Origin: Gemmatimonadota bacterium | GTDB taxonomy: Bacteria > Gemmatimonadota > Gemmatimonadetes > Longimicrobiales > Gaopeijiaceae | Length of the DNA stretch: 64,000 nt | NCBI GenBank assembly: GCA_022826005.1 | Contig: JAJDVT010000043.1 | Location: 25,071 to 89,070 of the forward strand | Reading direction: 5' to 3' | Shown here: positions 8,343 through 17,938 of the stretch, one piece after another | How positions within the stretch are numbered: position 1 is the first letter of the stretch | Layout of the letters: each line of letters opens with the position of its first letter | Notes under the pieces: model-generated | Told to the model about the DNA's origin: nothing | What the model saw: only the letters and a program-made list of their open reading frames with translations | Databases searched by the model: none | Translations under genes and position numbers: made by a program

Positions 8343-10772
8343 ATGAGAACACTCGTCATCGGCACGTCTCTGGGTGTGGCCCTGGCACTGCTCGGCGATC
8401 CCCATTCCCTTCCCCACGCGAAATCCCGGCCCGATCCGGCGCGGGCCCCGTCCGCAACTCGCGCCCCGTCGATCGAGTCGCCTGTCCTCACGCGGGTGGT
8501 GACGCAGTATTGTCAGGTCTGCCACAACGACGCGCTGCTCACGGGCAACGTCTCGTTTCAGGGGTTCGAAGTGGAACGTGCTCCGGATCAGGCGGAGACG
8601 GCGGAACGCATGATCCGCAAGCTGCGCGCGGGCATGATGCCGCCGCCCGGGATGCCGCGCCCGGCAGGCGACACCCTCCAGGTGCTGGTGGAAACGCTGG
8701 AGCAGCTGGTCGACGAAGCCGCGGTCTTCCGCCCCAATCCCGGAATCCGCCGCTTCCAGAGGCTGAGCCGCGCGGAGTACGAGCGCGTCATCCGGGACAT
8801 GCTGAATATCGAGATCGACGCCGGCCGCTGGCTCCCCGCCGACGTGCTGCTCGGCAGCTTCGACAACCTGTCCGCGGCCCAGGGGCTTTCGACGACCCTG
8901 CTGGCCTCGTACATGCGCGCCGCCACCGAGGTCAGCCGCCTCGCGGTGGGGAACCCCGATGCGGTTTCGTCCTCGTCGAAGTACACCAACCCGATCGAGG
9001 TCTCGCAGCACGCCTGGGATCACATCGAGGGAACCCCGTTCGGCACCCGTGGCGGGATGGTGGTGACCCACGACTTCCCCGCCGACGGTGAATACGTCCT
9101 GACGGTGGAAACCCTGTTCGGACAGGGCACCGGCTTCGAGGACCTCGACATCTCCATCGACGGCGAGGGCGTGGCGGTCATTCCGATCCCGCACAACGGC
9201 GAGCGCAGCGTGCCGCTCAACACCGATCCCGTCTTCGTGCGTGCCGGTCAGCGCCAGGTGGCGGCGGCGTTCGTGCGGCGCATGGACGGTCCCTACGACG
9301 ACCGCTTCAGCCCGTTCGACTGGTCGTTCGTGGGCGGCGAAGACGCCCAGCAGTGGGCCAACTACGGCATCACCGCGCTCCCGCACCTCTCCAACCTGAT
9401 GATCACCGGGCCCACGACCGTAACCGGCGTATCCGACACGCCGACCCGGGACCGGATCTTCTCATGCCGTCCGTCGTCCGCGGCGGATCAGCGTCCCTGC
9501 GCAGAGTCCATCGTCGCCAGACTCGCGGAACAGGCCTATCGGCGCCCCGTCACCAACGAAGACATGCTGGGGCTGATGGCATTCTACGACCAGGGATCCG
9601 CCGACGGCGGGTTCGAGATCGGCGTGCGCACCGCGCTTCAGGCACTGCTCGCGAGCCCCTCGTTCGTGTTCCGGCTCGAGCGGGAGCCATCCGGGACCGC
9701 GGAAGGCGAGAACTACTACCTGGGCGACCTCGACCTGGCTTCCCGGCTCTCCTTCCTGCTCTGGGCATCGGTGCCGGACCGGGAGCTGCTCGATGTCGCC
9801 GCCAGCGGCCGGCTTTCCGACGATGACGTGCTGGAAGCGCAGGTACGGCGCATGCTCGCCGATCCGCGCTCCGAGGCGCTGGGAACGCGCTTCGCGCATC
9901 AGTGGCTGCGCCTGCAGGACGCCGCCAAGAACAACCCCGAGCCGTATCTCTATCCCGACTTCACAGGTCAGTTGAGCGACGACCTGGTGCGGGAGACCGA
10001 GCTCTTCTTCAACCATCTCGTGCAGGAAGACCGCAACTTCCTGGAGTTCTTCAGCGCCGATTACACGTTCCTCAACGAGCGTGTGGCCCGGCATTACGCG
10101 ATCGAAGGCGTCACCGGAAGCGACTTCCGCCTGGTCACGTATCCCGACGACAAGCGCCGCGGCATCCTCGGCCACGGGAGCGTGCTTCTGCTGACCTCGA
10201 TGTCGGCCCGAACCTCTCCGGTTCTGCGCGGAAAGTGGGTCATGGAGGTCCTGATGGGTACGCCTCCGCCGCACCCTCCGCCCAACGTTCCCGCCTTCGA
10301 CCAGACCGAGGGAACGGCGGACGGCCGCCGCCTCACCACTCGTGAGCGGATGGAGCGGCATCGCGCCAACCCCACCTGCAACGCCTGCCACCGCTTCATG
10401 GATCCGATCGGCCTCGCGCTCGACAACTACGACGTGACCGGCCGCTGGCGCATCCGCGAGAACATGGTGGCGCTCGACACGCGCGGCGACTTCTACGACG
10501 GAACGCCCATCACCACGCCGGCGGAACTGACCCAGGTCATCCTCAAGCGCCCGGTCCCGCTCGTGCGCAACTTCACGGCGCATCTGCTGGCGTACGCGAT
10601 CGGCCGCCCCGTGGAGTACTTCGATCAACCGACCATTCGAGTCATCGCGAACGACGCGGCGGCCGAAGGATACAGCATGTCCGCCTTCGTTCTGGGGGTC
10701 GTGAAGAGCGATCCGTTCCGGATGAGACGAACCGAGGCGACCGCAGACACGGAAGCCAACCAGGGAGTGTAA
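8343..10772 (+). CDS. DUF1592/DUF1588 planctomycete-type cytochrome c-like protein
   Basis: An 809-residue secreted protein starting at the ATG preceded by GGAGG. After a signal peptide there is a haem-binding CQVCH at residues 57-61, then the DUF1587 region (LSRAEYERVIRDML), the DUF1595/DUF1592 region (mid-protein, PVTNEDMLGLMAFYDQG and LASRLSFLLWASVPD), DUF1588 with NPTCNACHRFMDPIGLALDN, and a C-terminal DUF1585. This is the standard full domain order of these periplasmic proteins, common in Planctomycetota, Verrucomicrobiota, Acidobacteriota and Gemmatimonadota, where they occur beside DUF1552 proteins. The activity of the family is not established; electron transfer linked to carbohydrate breakdown is usually suggested. 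The next gene starts 6 bases later. Confidence 0.95.
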   Translation: MRTLVIGTSLGVALALLGDPHSLPHAKSRPDPARAPSATRAPSIESPVLTRVVTQYCQVCHNDALLTGNVSFQGFEVERAPDQAETAERMIRKLRAGMMPPPGMPRPAGDTLQVLVETLEQLVDEAAVFRPNPGIRRFQRLSRAEYERVIRDMLNIEIDAGRWLPADVLLGSFDNLSAAQGLSTTLLASYMRAATEVSRLAVGNPDAVSSSSKYTNPIEVSQHAWDHIEGTPFGTRGGMVVTHDFPADGEYVLTVETLFGQGTGFEDLDISIDGEGVAVIPIPHNGERSVPLNTDPVFVRAGQRQVAAAFVRRMDGPYDDRFSPFDWSFVGGEDAQQWANYGITALPHLSNLMITGPTTVTGVSDTPTRDRIFSCRPSSAADQRPCAESIVARLAEQAYRRPVTNEDMLGLMAFYDQGSADGGFEIGVRTALQALLASPSFVFRLEREPSGTAEGENYYLGDLDLASRLSFLLWASVPDRELLDVAASGRLSDDDVLEAQVRRMLADPRSEALGTRFAHQWLRLQDAAKNNPEPYLYPDFTGQLSDDLVRETELFFNHLVQEDRNFLEFFSADYTFLNERVARHYAIEGVTGSDFRLVTYPDDKRRGILGHGSVLLLTSMSARTSPVLRGKWVMEVLMGTPPPHPPPNVPAFDQTEGTADGRRLTTRERMERHRANPTCNACHRFMDPIGLALDNYDVTGRWRIRENMVALDTRGDFYDGTPITTPAELTQVILKRPVPLVRNFTAHLLAYAIGRPVEYFDQPTIRVIANDAAAEGYSMSAFVLGVVKSDPFRMRRTEATADTEANQGV

Positions 10773-10778
10773 GGCACC

Positions 10779-12209
10779 ATGAACTTCATCACGGGAAAGC
10801 ACCTCTCTCGCCGCACCTTCCTGCAAGGGATGGGCACGACGGTCGCCCTCCCCCTGCTGGACGCGATGGTCCCCGCAGGCAGGTTGTGGCGCGACCGCGC
10901 CGCCACCGACTTCACGCGCTTCGTGGGCATCGAGGAGTCGATGGGGTGCGCGGGCGGAAGCGACTGGGGCGACCAGCAGTTCCTGTTCGCGCCCGAGAAG
11001 GTCGGCCGCGACTTCGAGTTCGTGGCGACCAGCCAGCTCAAGCCGCTGGAGCCCTTCCGCGAATACCTGACGGTGATCAGCAACACCGACTCGCGCATGG
11101 CGGAGGCGTACCGCGCGGAGGAGATCGGCGGCGACCACGACCGCACCACCGCCGTCTTCCTGACCCAGGCCCATCCCAAGCAGACCCAGGGATCGGACGT
11201 CTATCTCGGGACCTCGCTGGACCAGCTGCATGCACGCCGCTTCGGCCAGGACACCGCGCTGCCCTCGCTCGAGCTCACCACCGAGTCGATCGACCGCGGG
11301 GGCGGATGCGCCTACAACTACCACTGCGCCTACACGACCTCCGTGGCGTGGGCCTCGCCGACCCAGCCGCTCCCGGCCATTCGCGAGCCGCGCGCTGTCT
11401 TCGAGCAGCTCTTCGGCGCGGGTGACTCCGCCGCCGACCGCGCGGCCCGCCGCCGCACCGACCGCAGCGTCATCGACTGGATTGCCAGCGAAGTGGCGCG
11501 CCTGAAGAGAGAGCTGGGGGCCGTCGACCGCCGGGCCATGGACGAGTACCTGACCCACATCCGCGAACTGGAGCGCCGCATCGAGCTGGTCGAGGAGCGC
11601 AACAGCAGCGGCGACGAGCGGGCGATGCCCGAGGCTCCTTCCGGGGTTCCCGATTCCTGGGAAGAGCACATGGAGATCATGTTCGACCTCCAGCTGCTCG
11701 CGCTGCAGACGGACATGACCCGGGTCATCACCTTCAAGATCGGCTTCGATCAGTCGAACCGGACCTTCCCGCTGAGCGGCACCAACAAGTCGATCCACGG
11801 AGCGTCGCACCACGGCAACGTCCCCGCCGACATCATGGACTTCAACCTCATCAACACCCACAGGCTGAGCCTGATGGGCTACTTCCTCGAGAAGATGAAG
11901 AACACGATGGAGGGCGACGCCTCCCTGCTGGACAAGACCGCGATCGTCTGGGGCTCGTCCATGGGCGATCCGAACCTGCACAACCACCGCCGCTGCCCGC
12001 TCATCCTGATGGGGCACGCCAACGGCGCCCTGGAAGGCAACATGCACCTGCGGGCACCCAAGGGGACGCCGATGGCCGACGTCTTCGTGAGCCTGATGCA
12101 GGGCATCGGACACGACGACATGGCTTCGTTCGGCGACAGCGTGAGCCCGTTCCCGCTCACGTTTCCGAGAGGCGGCATCGCTGACGCGCTGCGGGAGGCG
12201 GGATCGTGA
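10779..12209 (+). CDS. DUF1552 domain protein with Tat signal
   Basis: A 476-residue protein. The N-terminus MNFITGKHLSRRTFLQG carries a twin-arginine motif (SRRTFLQ), so it should be exported folded and may bind a cofactor. The rest matches the DUF1552 family over its normal length, including DMTRVITFKIGFDQSN and a C-terminal WGSSMGDPNLHNHRRCPLI stretch resembling the alkaline-phosphatase-like fold of DUF1501/1552 proteins. It directly follows the DUF1592 gene, the usual partner, and its TGA stop overlaps the GTG start of the ankyrin gene (GTGA). Role unknown. Confidence 0.93.
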   Translation: MNFITGKHLSRRTFLQGMGTTVALPLLDAMVPAGRLWRDRAATDFTRFVGIEESMGCAGGSDWGDQQFLFAPEKVGRDFEFVATSQLKPLEPFREYLTVISNTDSRMAEAYRAEEIGGDHDRTTAVFLTQAHPKQTQGSDVYLGTSLDQLHARRFGQDTALPSLELTTESIDRGGGCAYNYHCAYTTSVAWASPTQPLPAIREPRAVFEQLFGAGDSAADRAARRRTDRSVIDWIASEVARLKRELGAVDRRAMDEYLTHIRELERRIELVEERNSSGDERAMPEAPSGVPDSWEEHMEIMFDLQLLALQTDMTRVITFKIGFDQSNRTFPLSGTNKSIHGASHHGNVPADIMDFNLINTHRLSLMGYFLEKMKNTMEGDASLLDKTAIVWGSSMGDPNLHNHRRCPLILMGHANGALEGNMHLRAPKGTPMADVFVSLMQGIGHDDMASFGDSVSPFPLTFPRGGIADALREAGS

Positions 12210-14170
12210 GGGCCCCGAACCGGGCGGCGCGACGCCGCATGGGGCTGTTGGGCGCGACCCTGCTGCTGGTTTCGCTCGCCGGCTCCGTTGAGGCCCAGGA
12301 TGCCGGGCTGATGGCGGCGGCGAAGCAGGGTGACGCGGTTGCGGTGGAGGCGCTGCTTGCCGGAGGCGCGGACCCGAATCGGGCGCGGGGCGACGGCATG
12401 ACCGCGCTGCACATGGCTGCAATCGAGGGGCACGGCGATGTGGTGGCCGCGCTGCTGGAAGCGGGCGCCGAGGTCGGCGCGACCACCCGCATCGGGGCGT
12501 ACACGCCGCTCCACCTGGCCAGTCAGGGCGGGCACGGCGCGGTGGTGCGCGCGCTCCTCGAAAAGGGCGCGGACGCAACGCTGGCGACCACCAACAGCGG
12601 GACCACCCCGCTCCATCTGGCCTCGCGGGTGCTGGACGGCGAGGAAGCCGTCGCCGCGCTGCTGGAATACGGCGCCGAGGTGAACGCGCGCGAGGGCTCC
12701 GTCGGCCAGACCCCGCTGATGTTCGCGGCTGCGTACAACCGGACACCCGCCATTCGGGTGCTCCTGAAGCACGGGGCGTATCCGAACATCGCCACCACGG
12801 TCGTGGACGTGCTGCGCAACGTGGCCATCGACCGCGAGGCCAGCCAGCTCCTGCGCGACCGCATCGAGGGGCTTCGCTTCCAGGCCGCGCCGGGTACGGA
12901 ACCCGAACTGACCCCCGCGCAGGTACAGGAAGCGATCGCCGCCCAGCGGGAGTTCCTGCGCGCCGACCACTCGCGGCGGGACCTCGACCCCGACGATCTC
13001 ACTCAGTACCGGGCGGACTATCCGGGCGGCCCGCCGCTCGCGCGCCCCCCCTACCGGGAGACGCTTGTGGGCATGACCGGCGGCATGACCGCGCTGCTGC
13101 ACGCCGCGCGCGAAGGACACGTCGAAGCTGCCCTCGCCCTCCTCGACGGCGGGGCCGACATCGACCAGGTCAGCGGCGACGGCACCAGCCCGCTGTTGAT
13201 GACCATCCTCAACGGCCAGTTCGACGTGGCCATGGAGCTGGTCGAGCGCGGCGCGGACCCGGACCGGGCCGCCGACACCGACGGAATCTCCCCGCTGTTC
13301 GCGGTGCTGCAGACCCACTGGGCGCCCAAGTCCAACTACCCGCAGCCGCGCGCGCACGACAACGAGCAGACCGAGTACCTCGAGTTGCTGCAGGCGCTTC
13401 TGGACGCTGGCGCGGACCCGAACGTCCAGCTCAACACGCATCTCTGGTACTGGGAGTTCGGCCTCACCAAGATGGGCATCAACCTGGAGGGCGCCACGCC
13501 GTTCTATCGGGCCGCCTTCGCGCAGGACATCGAGGCGATGAAGATGCTGGCCGCCCACGGCGCCGACCCCGACATTCCCACGCGCTGGCCGGCGGTCGGC
13601 ATGCGTGAGCGCCGCCAGCAGGACGGGCGGCAGCAGGAGGATTCAGGCCTTCCCTGGATTCCCGAGGGGTCCTACAACGCCTATCCCATTCACGCGGCAG
13701 CGGGCGGCGGCTGGCAGGGGCTCGGCGCATTCAGCGTGCGCGCCGTTCCAGACAACTTCCTCAATGCCGTCAAGTACCTGGTCGACGAGCACGGGGCGGA
13801 TGTGAACCTGGCCGACTCGTGGCTGTACCGGCCGATCCATTACGCCGCGGCCCGGGGTGACAACGAACTCATCATGTACCTCGTCGAGCAGGGAGCGGAC
13901 GTGACCGCCATTACCCGGCTGGGTCAGTCCGCAGCCGACATGGCGCGTGGAGGCCGTTCGGGCTTCTTCGTGCGCGTCGCCTACCCCGAAACGGAGGAAC
14001 TGCTGGTCAGCCTCGGCTCCAGCCGCGAGTGCGAGCACACCCACTTCCTCGACACCGGCGACTTCTGCGAGGGTCTCGGAGTCTTCGACCCGTGGAAGGA
14101 GAAGGGGATTCCGCAGACGACGGAGACCGTGGTGCCGCCACCGCCTCCTCCGGGAGGGAATCGGAGGTAG
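12206..14170 (+). CDS. Secreted ankyrin-repeat protein
   Basis: A 654-residue protein beginning at a GTG that overlaps the DUF1552 stop by four bases. It has a signal peptide (hydrophobic residues about 13-30, cleavage near VEAQ). Ankyrin repeats fill residues about 32-225 (TALHMAAIEGHGDVVAALL, TPLHLASQGGHGAVVRALL and so on) and again about 290-620, split by a non-repeat stretch with charged residues (about 225-290). The C-terminus is Pro-rich. Ankyrin arrays bind proteins. Its coupling to DUF1592 and DUF1552 suggests it is the third, periplasmic partner of that module. Confidence 0.92.
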   Translation: MRAPNRAARRRMGLLGATLLLVSLAGSVEAQDAGLMAAAKQGDAVAVEALLAGGADPNRARGDGMTALHMAAIEGHGDVVAALLEAGAEVGATTRIGAYTPLHLASQGGHGAVVRALLEKGADATLATTNSGTTPLHLASRVLDGEEAVAALLEYGAEVNAREGSVGQTPLMFAAAYNRTPAIRVLLKHGAYPNIATTVVDVLRNVAIDREASQLLRDRIEGLRFQAAPGTEPELTPAQVQEAIAAQREFLRADHSRRDLDPDDLTQYRADYPGGPPLARPPYRETLVGMTGGMTALLHAAREGHVEAALALLDGGADIDQVSGDGTSPLLMTILNGQFDVAMELVERGADPDRAADTDGISPLFAVLQTHWAPKSNYPQPRAHDNEQTEYLELLQALLDAGADPNVQLNTHLWYWEFGLTKMGINLEGATPFYRAAFAQDIEAMKMLAAHGADPDIPTRWPAVGMRERRQQDGRQQEDSGLPWIPEGSYNAYPIHAAAGGGWQGLGAFSVRAVPDNFLNAVKYLVDEHGADVNLADSWLYRPIHYAAARGDNELIMYLVEQGADVTAITRLGQSAADMARGGRSGFFVRVAYPETEELLVSLGSSRECEHTHFLDTGDFCEGLGVFDPWKEKGIPQTTETVVPPPPPPGGNRR

Positions 14171-14177
14171 GCCCCGG

Positions 14178-14624
14178 CTAGTCCTCCCAGCTCACGGCGT
14201 CCCCCACCTGGATGCGGGCGTCACTCAGCACCGTGCAGAAGACGCCGCCGCGCCAGTCGGGATCGAGGGCGTCCCGCAGCCCGGTGAGCTGTTCCTCCAT
14301 GATCGTGCAGGGCCGGGTCTCACCGCGCACCTGAAGCACGCAGTCCCCGATTCGCATCCTGCGGTCGCGGGTGTCGGCCAGGCTCACCCCGCTCACCATC
14401 AGGTTCGCGCGTCGTAGAGTTGGATCGACAGCGGTGCCGAGTTCGTCGTTGAGCGTGTCGAAGACTTCCTTCTCGATCAACGTGACCTGGCGCCGGGTGC
14501 GCCCGTAGTTCGCGTCGCCGGCAAGTCCGCCTCCCGCTTCCGCGGTGGCCGCGGAGACGGCGCTCATCTCGCCCCCACGCTGCCGCTTCAGCCAGATCGC
14601 CTCGAGTCTTCCGCTCATCCCCAT
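14178..14624 (-). CDS. MOSC domain protein
   Basis: A 148-residue single-domain protein. It has the hallmarks of MOSC (molybdenum cofactor sulfurase C-terminal) domains: GLAGDANYGRTRRQVTLIE near the start, TLRRANLMVSGV in the middle, and a conserved Cys in GETRPC, followed by the DWRGGVFC strand. Stand-alone MOSC proteins such as YiiM/YuaD carry sulfur or bind Mo cofactor for delivery to enzymes or for reduction of N-hydroxylated compounds. The start at 14624 gives the normal length. It converges on the ankyrin gene with 7 bases between. No molybdoenzyme is seen nearby. Confidence 0.85.
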   Translation of the reverse strand: MGMSGRLEAIWLKRQRGGEMSAVSAATAEAGGGLAGDANYGRTRRQVTLIEKEVFDTLNDELGTAVDPTLRRANLMVSGVSLADTRDRRMRIGDCVLQVRGETRPCTIMEEQLTGLRDALDPDWRGGVFCTVLSDARIQVGDAVSWED

Positions 14625-14990
14625 CGCTCCTGTCGATTCCGTTCCGGTTACTGGATATGTCGTGGTTTCAAGGGTTTATCGTCGTCTCGGGTTCCGAGAT
14701 GAACCGTCCTCCGCTCCTCGGCCCGGACCGCTCCAGAATACCCTATCGGGTCGCTGAAGGCGAGGGGGATTCCTGCCGGTCGGAAAGCCGACCACGGCGA
14801 AGTCCGGGCCTGCGCCGATGGCCAGCGTCGAAGCCGGTGCCGAGGAAGTCCCGGTCAGCCATGGACTCGCCCGGGAGTCCGGGTTCGGAATGCTCCGTGA
14901 AGGGGATCTCAAGCCAACGACGTGCGGCCGGTCGGTGGCTTCGGACCACCGATTCGTGTCCGCCGAAAGCCTACCGTCAACACGGAGACC
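14625..14990. other. Divergent intergenic region, no gene recognised
   Basis: The 366 bases between the MOSC gene (minus) and the small secreted-protein gene (plus) hold no convincing reading frame. A short hairpin GGTCGGaaagCCGACC lies near 14780. It presumably carries the promoters of both genes, but no clear -35/-10 pair was found. Confidence 0.4.
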
Positions 14991-15215
14991 ATGGACATGA
15001 CCCCTCGACGCAAGACCCCACGACGCCTCGCGATGGCCGCACTATCCCTCGCGGCCGCCCTCGCCCTGCAGACCGAACCGGCGGCCGCGCAGTTCGTCGA
15101 TCACTCCGAACCTGTCGAAGAGGAGATCGTCGATGGGCGTCCGGACCGCGACTCCGACGGCAACTGGACCTGGTGCTGGCCGCTGCACTGGCTCACTTAC
15201 TGCTGGACCAGATAG
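14991..15215 (+). CDS. Small secreted protein of unknown function
   Basis: A 74-residue protein: basic N-terminus MDMTPRRKTPRR, a clear hydrophobic signal stretch with Ala-rich cleavage region (AAAQFVD, about residue 34), then a short mature part of about 40 residues, first acidic (EPVEEEIVDG), then Trp-rich with two Cys (TWCWPLHWLTYCW). The two Cys could pair in the periplasm. No family is recognised. The signal peptide and coherent composition make it more credible than the surrounding shadow frames. Confidence 0.55.
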   Translation: MDMTPRRKTPRRLAMAALSLAAALALQTEPAAAQFVDHSEPVEEEIVDGRPDRDSDGNWTWCWPLHWLTYCWTR

Positions 15216-15339
15216 CAGGGCACCGATGCCGGTGCGGTCCAGCAGCCGGTGGCGGCGGTCGTCATGGCCGCCGCCACCGGCGAGCGCGGCCCCCCGCGGA
15301 CCGAGGTGGGAGTGCGCTTCCGCCGCGAATGGCCCCGCC

Positions 15340-16851
15340 TCAGTTCGCCGGCACGGCCTCCATCAGCAGGCGCAGCGCGTCGTCGAGCGCCCGGCCTCCC
15401 GGTCCGCCGCCACTGTAGTGCCCGATGCGCACCACCACCATGTCGTGCGTGGGGATGATGATCGTGCTCTGGCCTCCGGCGCCCGCCATGCGGAAGGCGC
15501 TGGTCGGAATGGGATCACCGCCGTTGGCATTCACCCAGAAAAACGCGCCCCCGTACACATGGCGCCCGTCCGCCTCCCAGGCGGGCGCGAGCGTGGACGC
15601 GTACTCCACGTATCCCTCCGGGAGGATGCGCTCGCCGTTCACGACGCCATCGGTGAGGTACAGGTTGCCTAGCCGCGCCCAGTCGCGCCCGCTGCCGAAG
15701 CCGTATCCCTGGAGCAGGAAGTTGCCGTAGGGATCGGTCATGGCGATGAAGTTGCGCATCCCCAGCTTGTCGAAGAGATGCCGCTGCGGGAACTGATGGT
15801 AGTTCTCGCCCAGCTCCCCTTCCACGCCCAGGCGGACCAGGTAGTTGGTAAGCACCGGATCGCAGTTCCGGTACCGTCCCACTGTGTCGGGCTCCCACTG
15901 CTGGTCTTTGCCGGCAGCCCACTCGAACGAGTTGACGGTGCCAGTATAGAGGTACAGGTGGTCGGGGTACCCGATGTTCGGGTCGTCGCCCGGGTCGCCC
16001 AGGTTGCGGCAGCGCAGCCCGGACGACATCCGCATGATGTCGCCGATGCGGATGGCCTGGCGCGGGTCGCCTTCGCCCTGCCACTCGGGAATCGGCGCGG
16101 ACTGCCAGAGGTCATAGACCCCCTTCTGAATCAGGATGCCCATGAGCGTGCCGGTCAGGCTTTTGTTCATGGACCAGCTCTCGAGCGGCGTGGTGTGGTC
16201 GATGCCCTCGCGGTAGCGCTCCGCCAGCAGACGGCCCCGGTGGGTCACGACGAAGGCCGCGGTCAGCGCCTCGGGGGGCGCGAAGGCAGCCTCCACCGCC
16301 TGCGCCACCTTGTCCATGTCCACGTCGGCCGGGAAGGGCTCGTCCGGAAGCAGATCGCCCAGCGGCCAGGCCGTGGTCTCGGCGTCCGGGAGGGTTGAAA
16401 CCACATCAACGGTCTCGTAGTACGGCTCCTCCTCGCCGATGGGGAGGGCGAGACACCCCTGGTCGCCGTGCAGCTTGGCGGAGCGCACCGTGCCGTCCGG
16501 CAGGGTGAGGTGCACGCGCTGGTTCTCGTAGTCGACCACCCGGTCGGTCACGGCGCCGCGGTGCTCCCGCAGCGCGGTGAAGAAGCCGGTGTGCTCGGCG
16601 GCGAAGTCCGGATCCAGCCCGGACAGGAAGACGTTGGAGCACAGGATCTTCGCGAAGCCCGCAGTCGAATGCACCACCGGGTCTCCCGGCGGCAGCGCGT
16701 ATTCGCCAGGAAGTTCGAGCTCGGCAGCGCGGGCGAGGAGTTGCGCCTGCGGATCGTCGTCGGCCGGTTCGGGCGCGTCGGCCGGGGCGCAGCCAGCGGC
16801 GAGGAGCGTAAGGAGGACGAAAGACGGGATAAGGCGGTGCAGCATCTTCAT
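15340..16851 (-). CDS. Serine hydrolase of the beta-lactamase class C / DD-peptidase family
   Basis: A 503-residue lipoprotein-like protein starting MKMLHRLIPSF with a lipobox-like LAAGC at about residues 17-21. The hydrolase domain (about 190-500) has the SxxK nucleophile motif SMNK in LESWSMNKSLTG, a YRN tripeptide (GRYRNCDP) in the YxN position, and a late HSGGG-like stretch (GHYSGGG) in the KTG-box position. About 150 residues precede the hydrolase domain. Family members cleave D-amino-acid peptides, esters or beta-lactams in the periplasm; resistance cannot be inferred. A frame extending to 17160 lacks a signal sequence and was not used. Confidence 0.9.
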   Translation of the reverse strand: MKMLHRLIPSFVLLTLLAAGCAPADAPEPADDDPQAQLLARAAELELPGEYALPPGDPVVHSTAGFAKILCSNVFLSGLDPDFAAEHTGFFTALREHRGAVTDRVVDYENQRVHLTLPDGTVRSAKLHGDQGCLALPIGEEEPYYETVDVVSTLPDAETTAWPLGDLLPDEPFPADVDMDKVAQAVEAAFAPPEALTAAFVVTHRGRLLAERYREGIDHTTPLESWSMNKSLTGTLMGILIQKGVYDLWQSAPIPEWQGEGDPRQAIRIGDIMRMSSGLRCRNLGDPGDDPNIGYPDHLYLYTGTVNSFEWAAGKDQQWEPDTVGRYRNCDPVLTNYLVRLGVEGELGENYHQFPQRHLFDKLGMRNFIAMTDPYGNFLLQGYGFGSGRDWARLGNLYLTDGVVNGERILPEGYVEYASTLAPAWEADGRHVYGGAFFWVNANGGDPIPTSAFRMAGAGGQSTIIIPTHDMVVVRIGHYSGGGPGGRALDDALRLLMEAVPAN

Positions 16852-17097
16852 GACTCCGCTGGAAGGATGTGGAGACCGACCATCGGCCGAATCATCGAGA
16901 GATTCACCATACGAGTCGGCTGCGGGGGCAACAAGACGAGTGAACCGGCCAGCGCTACCGCGTCGGCGTGGTTTCCCGGAGGAAGCGCCGGGAATCCCAA
17001 CTCGCTTTCCCGGCCAGATGCGGAGCGCTAGTCTGAGCCCTCCGATCCGGGCTTCTTCCGGTCTCCGTGGGGAACGAACTGTGGGGAGGCAGGCGTC

Positions 17098-17808
17098 TTG
17101 GATTTCCTTTTTTCCGCAGGCGACCCCGCAAGCCCGTTCGTGATCTTCGGGCGCGCACACTTGCTCTCACTGGCAGTGCTCGCCCTTTTCGGCCATGTGA
17201 CCATCCGCCTCGGGAAGTTGGGAAGCGAGGAAACCCGACGCCGCATCAAGCGGGGCATGATCGCCATGCTCCTCGTCACCTTCGTGGAAGGGCACTTCTG
17301 GTTCGCATTCCACGGCGAGTGGGCGGTGGTGGAGCGCCTACCCCTGCACATGTGCGGGGCCATGGTCTGGGTGAGCATCTACGGGCTCTGGACGGACCGG
17401 CCATGGACCCGCCCGCTCATGTACTATCTGGGAATCGCCGGGGCGATTCAGGGGGTCATCCAGCCGGACAGTCCCTACGGGTTTCCCCACGTGCGCTTCG
17501 TGGCCACTATGCTCTCACACACCACGATCGTGGTCGCCGGATTGTGGGTGATCTCGGTGGAGAAGTACACACCGAGCCTTCGCTCGACCCTGTGGACGCT
17601 CGCGCTCGTCCATGTCTACGCGGCGGTCATCTTCGTCTTCAACCTTCTCGTGGGTTCGAACTACCTGTACATCGTCGAAAAACCGGAGTCCACGTCGCTC
17701 ATGGACATCTTCCCGGAATGGCCCTGGTACCTGCTGGTCCTCGAAGCGCTCCTCTTGGTCATCGTTGCAGGCATGTACCTGCCCTTTGCGCGCCCGCGCA
17801 GAGCCTAG
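17098..17808 (+). CDS. TIGR02206/YwaF-like integral membrane protein
   Basis: A 236-residue protein with about six to seven transmembrane helices and the conserved His/Pro-rich features of the YwaF family (LPLHMCGAMVWVSIYGL, GFPHVRFVATMLSH, NLLVGSNYLYI). The start is TTG at 17098, chosen because a GGGGAGG ribosome site sits 8 bases upstream and the first residues MDFLFSAGDPASPFVIFGRAHL match the family start. Function of the family is unknown. It is divergent from the serine hydrolase. Confidence 0.87.
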   Translation: MDFLFSAGDPASPFVIFGRAHLLSLAVLALFGHVTIRLGKLGSEETRRRIKRGMIAMLLVTFVEGHFWFAFHGEWAVVERLPLHMCGAMVWVSIYGLWTDRPWTRPLMYYLGIAGAIQGVIQPDSPYGFPHVRFVATMLSHTTIVVAGLWVISVEKYTPSLRSTLWTLALVHVYAAVIFVFNLLVGSNYLYIVEKPESTSLMDIFPEWPWYLLVLEALLLVIVAGMYLPFARPRRA

Positions 17809-17938
17809 AGGCGACAGGGCCCACGAGTCGTGGACTGGAGCCAGATCCGCCCTTTCCTTTCCTGATCAGCAACGCTAATCTGACCGGTGCCGCCCGGGCT
17901 TCCTCCCTCCCTCGGAACGCCCGCGCAGGAGGAGGTAC

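Noticed and set aside
9462..12746. A 1094-codon minus-strand open frame across the DUF1592/DUF1552/ankyrin genes
   Set aside because: It spans three well-supported plus-strand genes and reads as low-complexity Arg/Pro/Ala. Its length reflects scarcity of stop codons at high GC.
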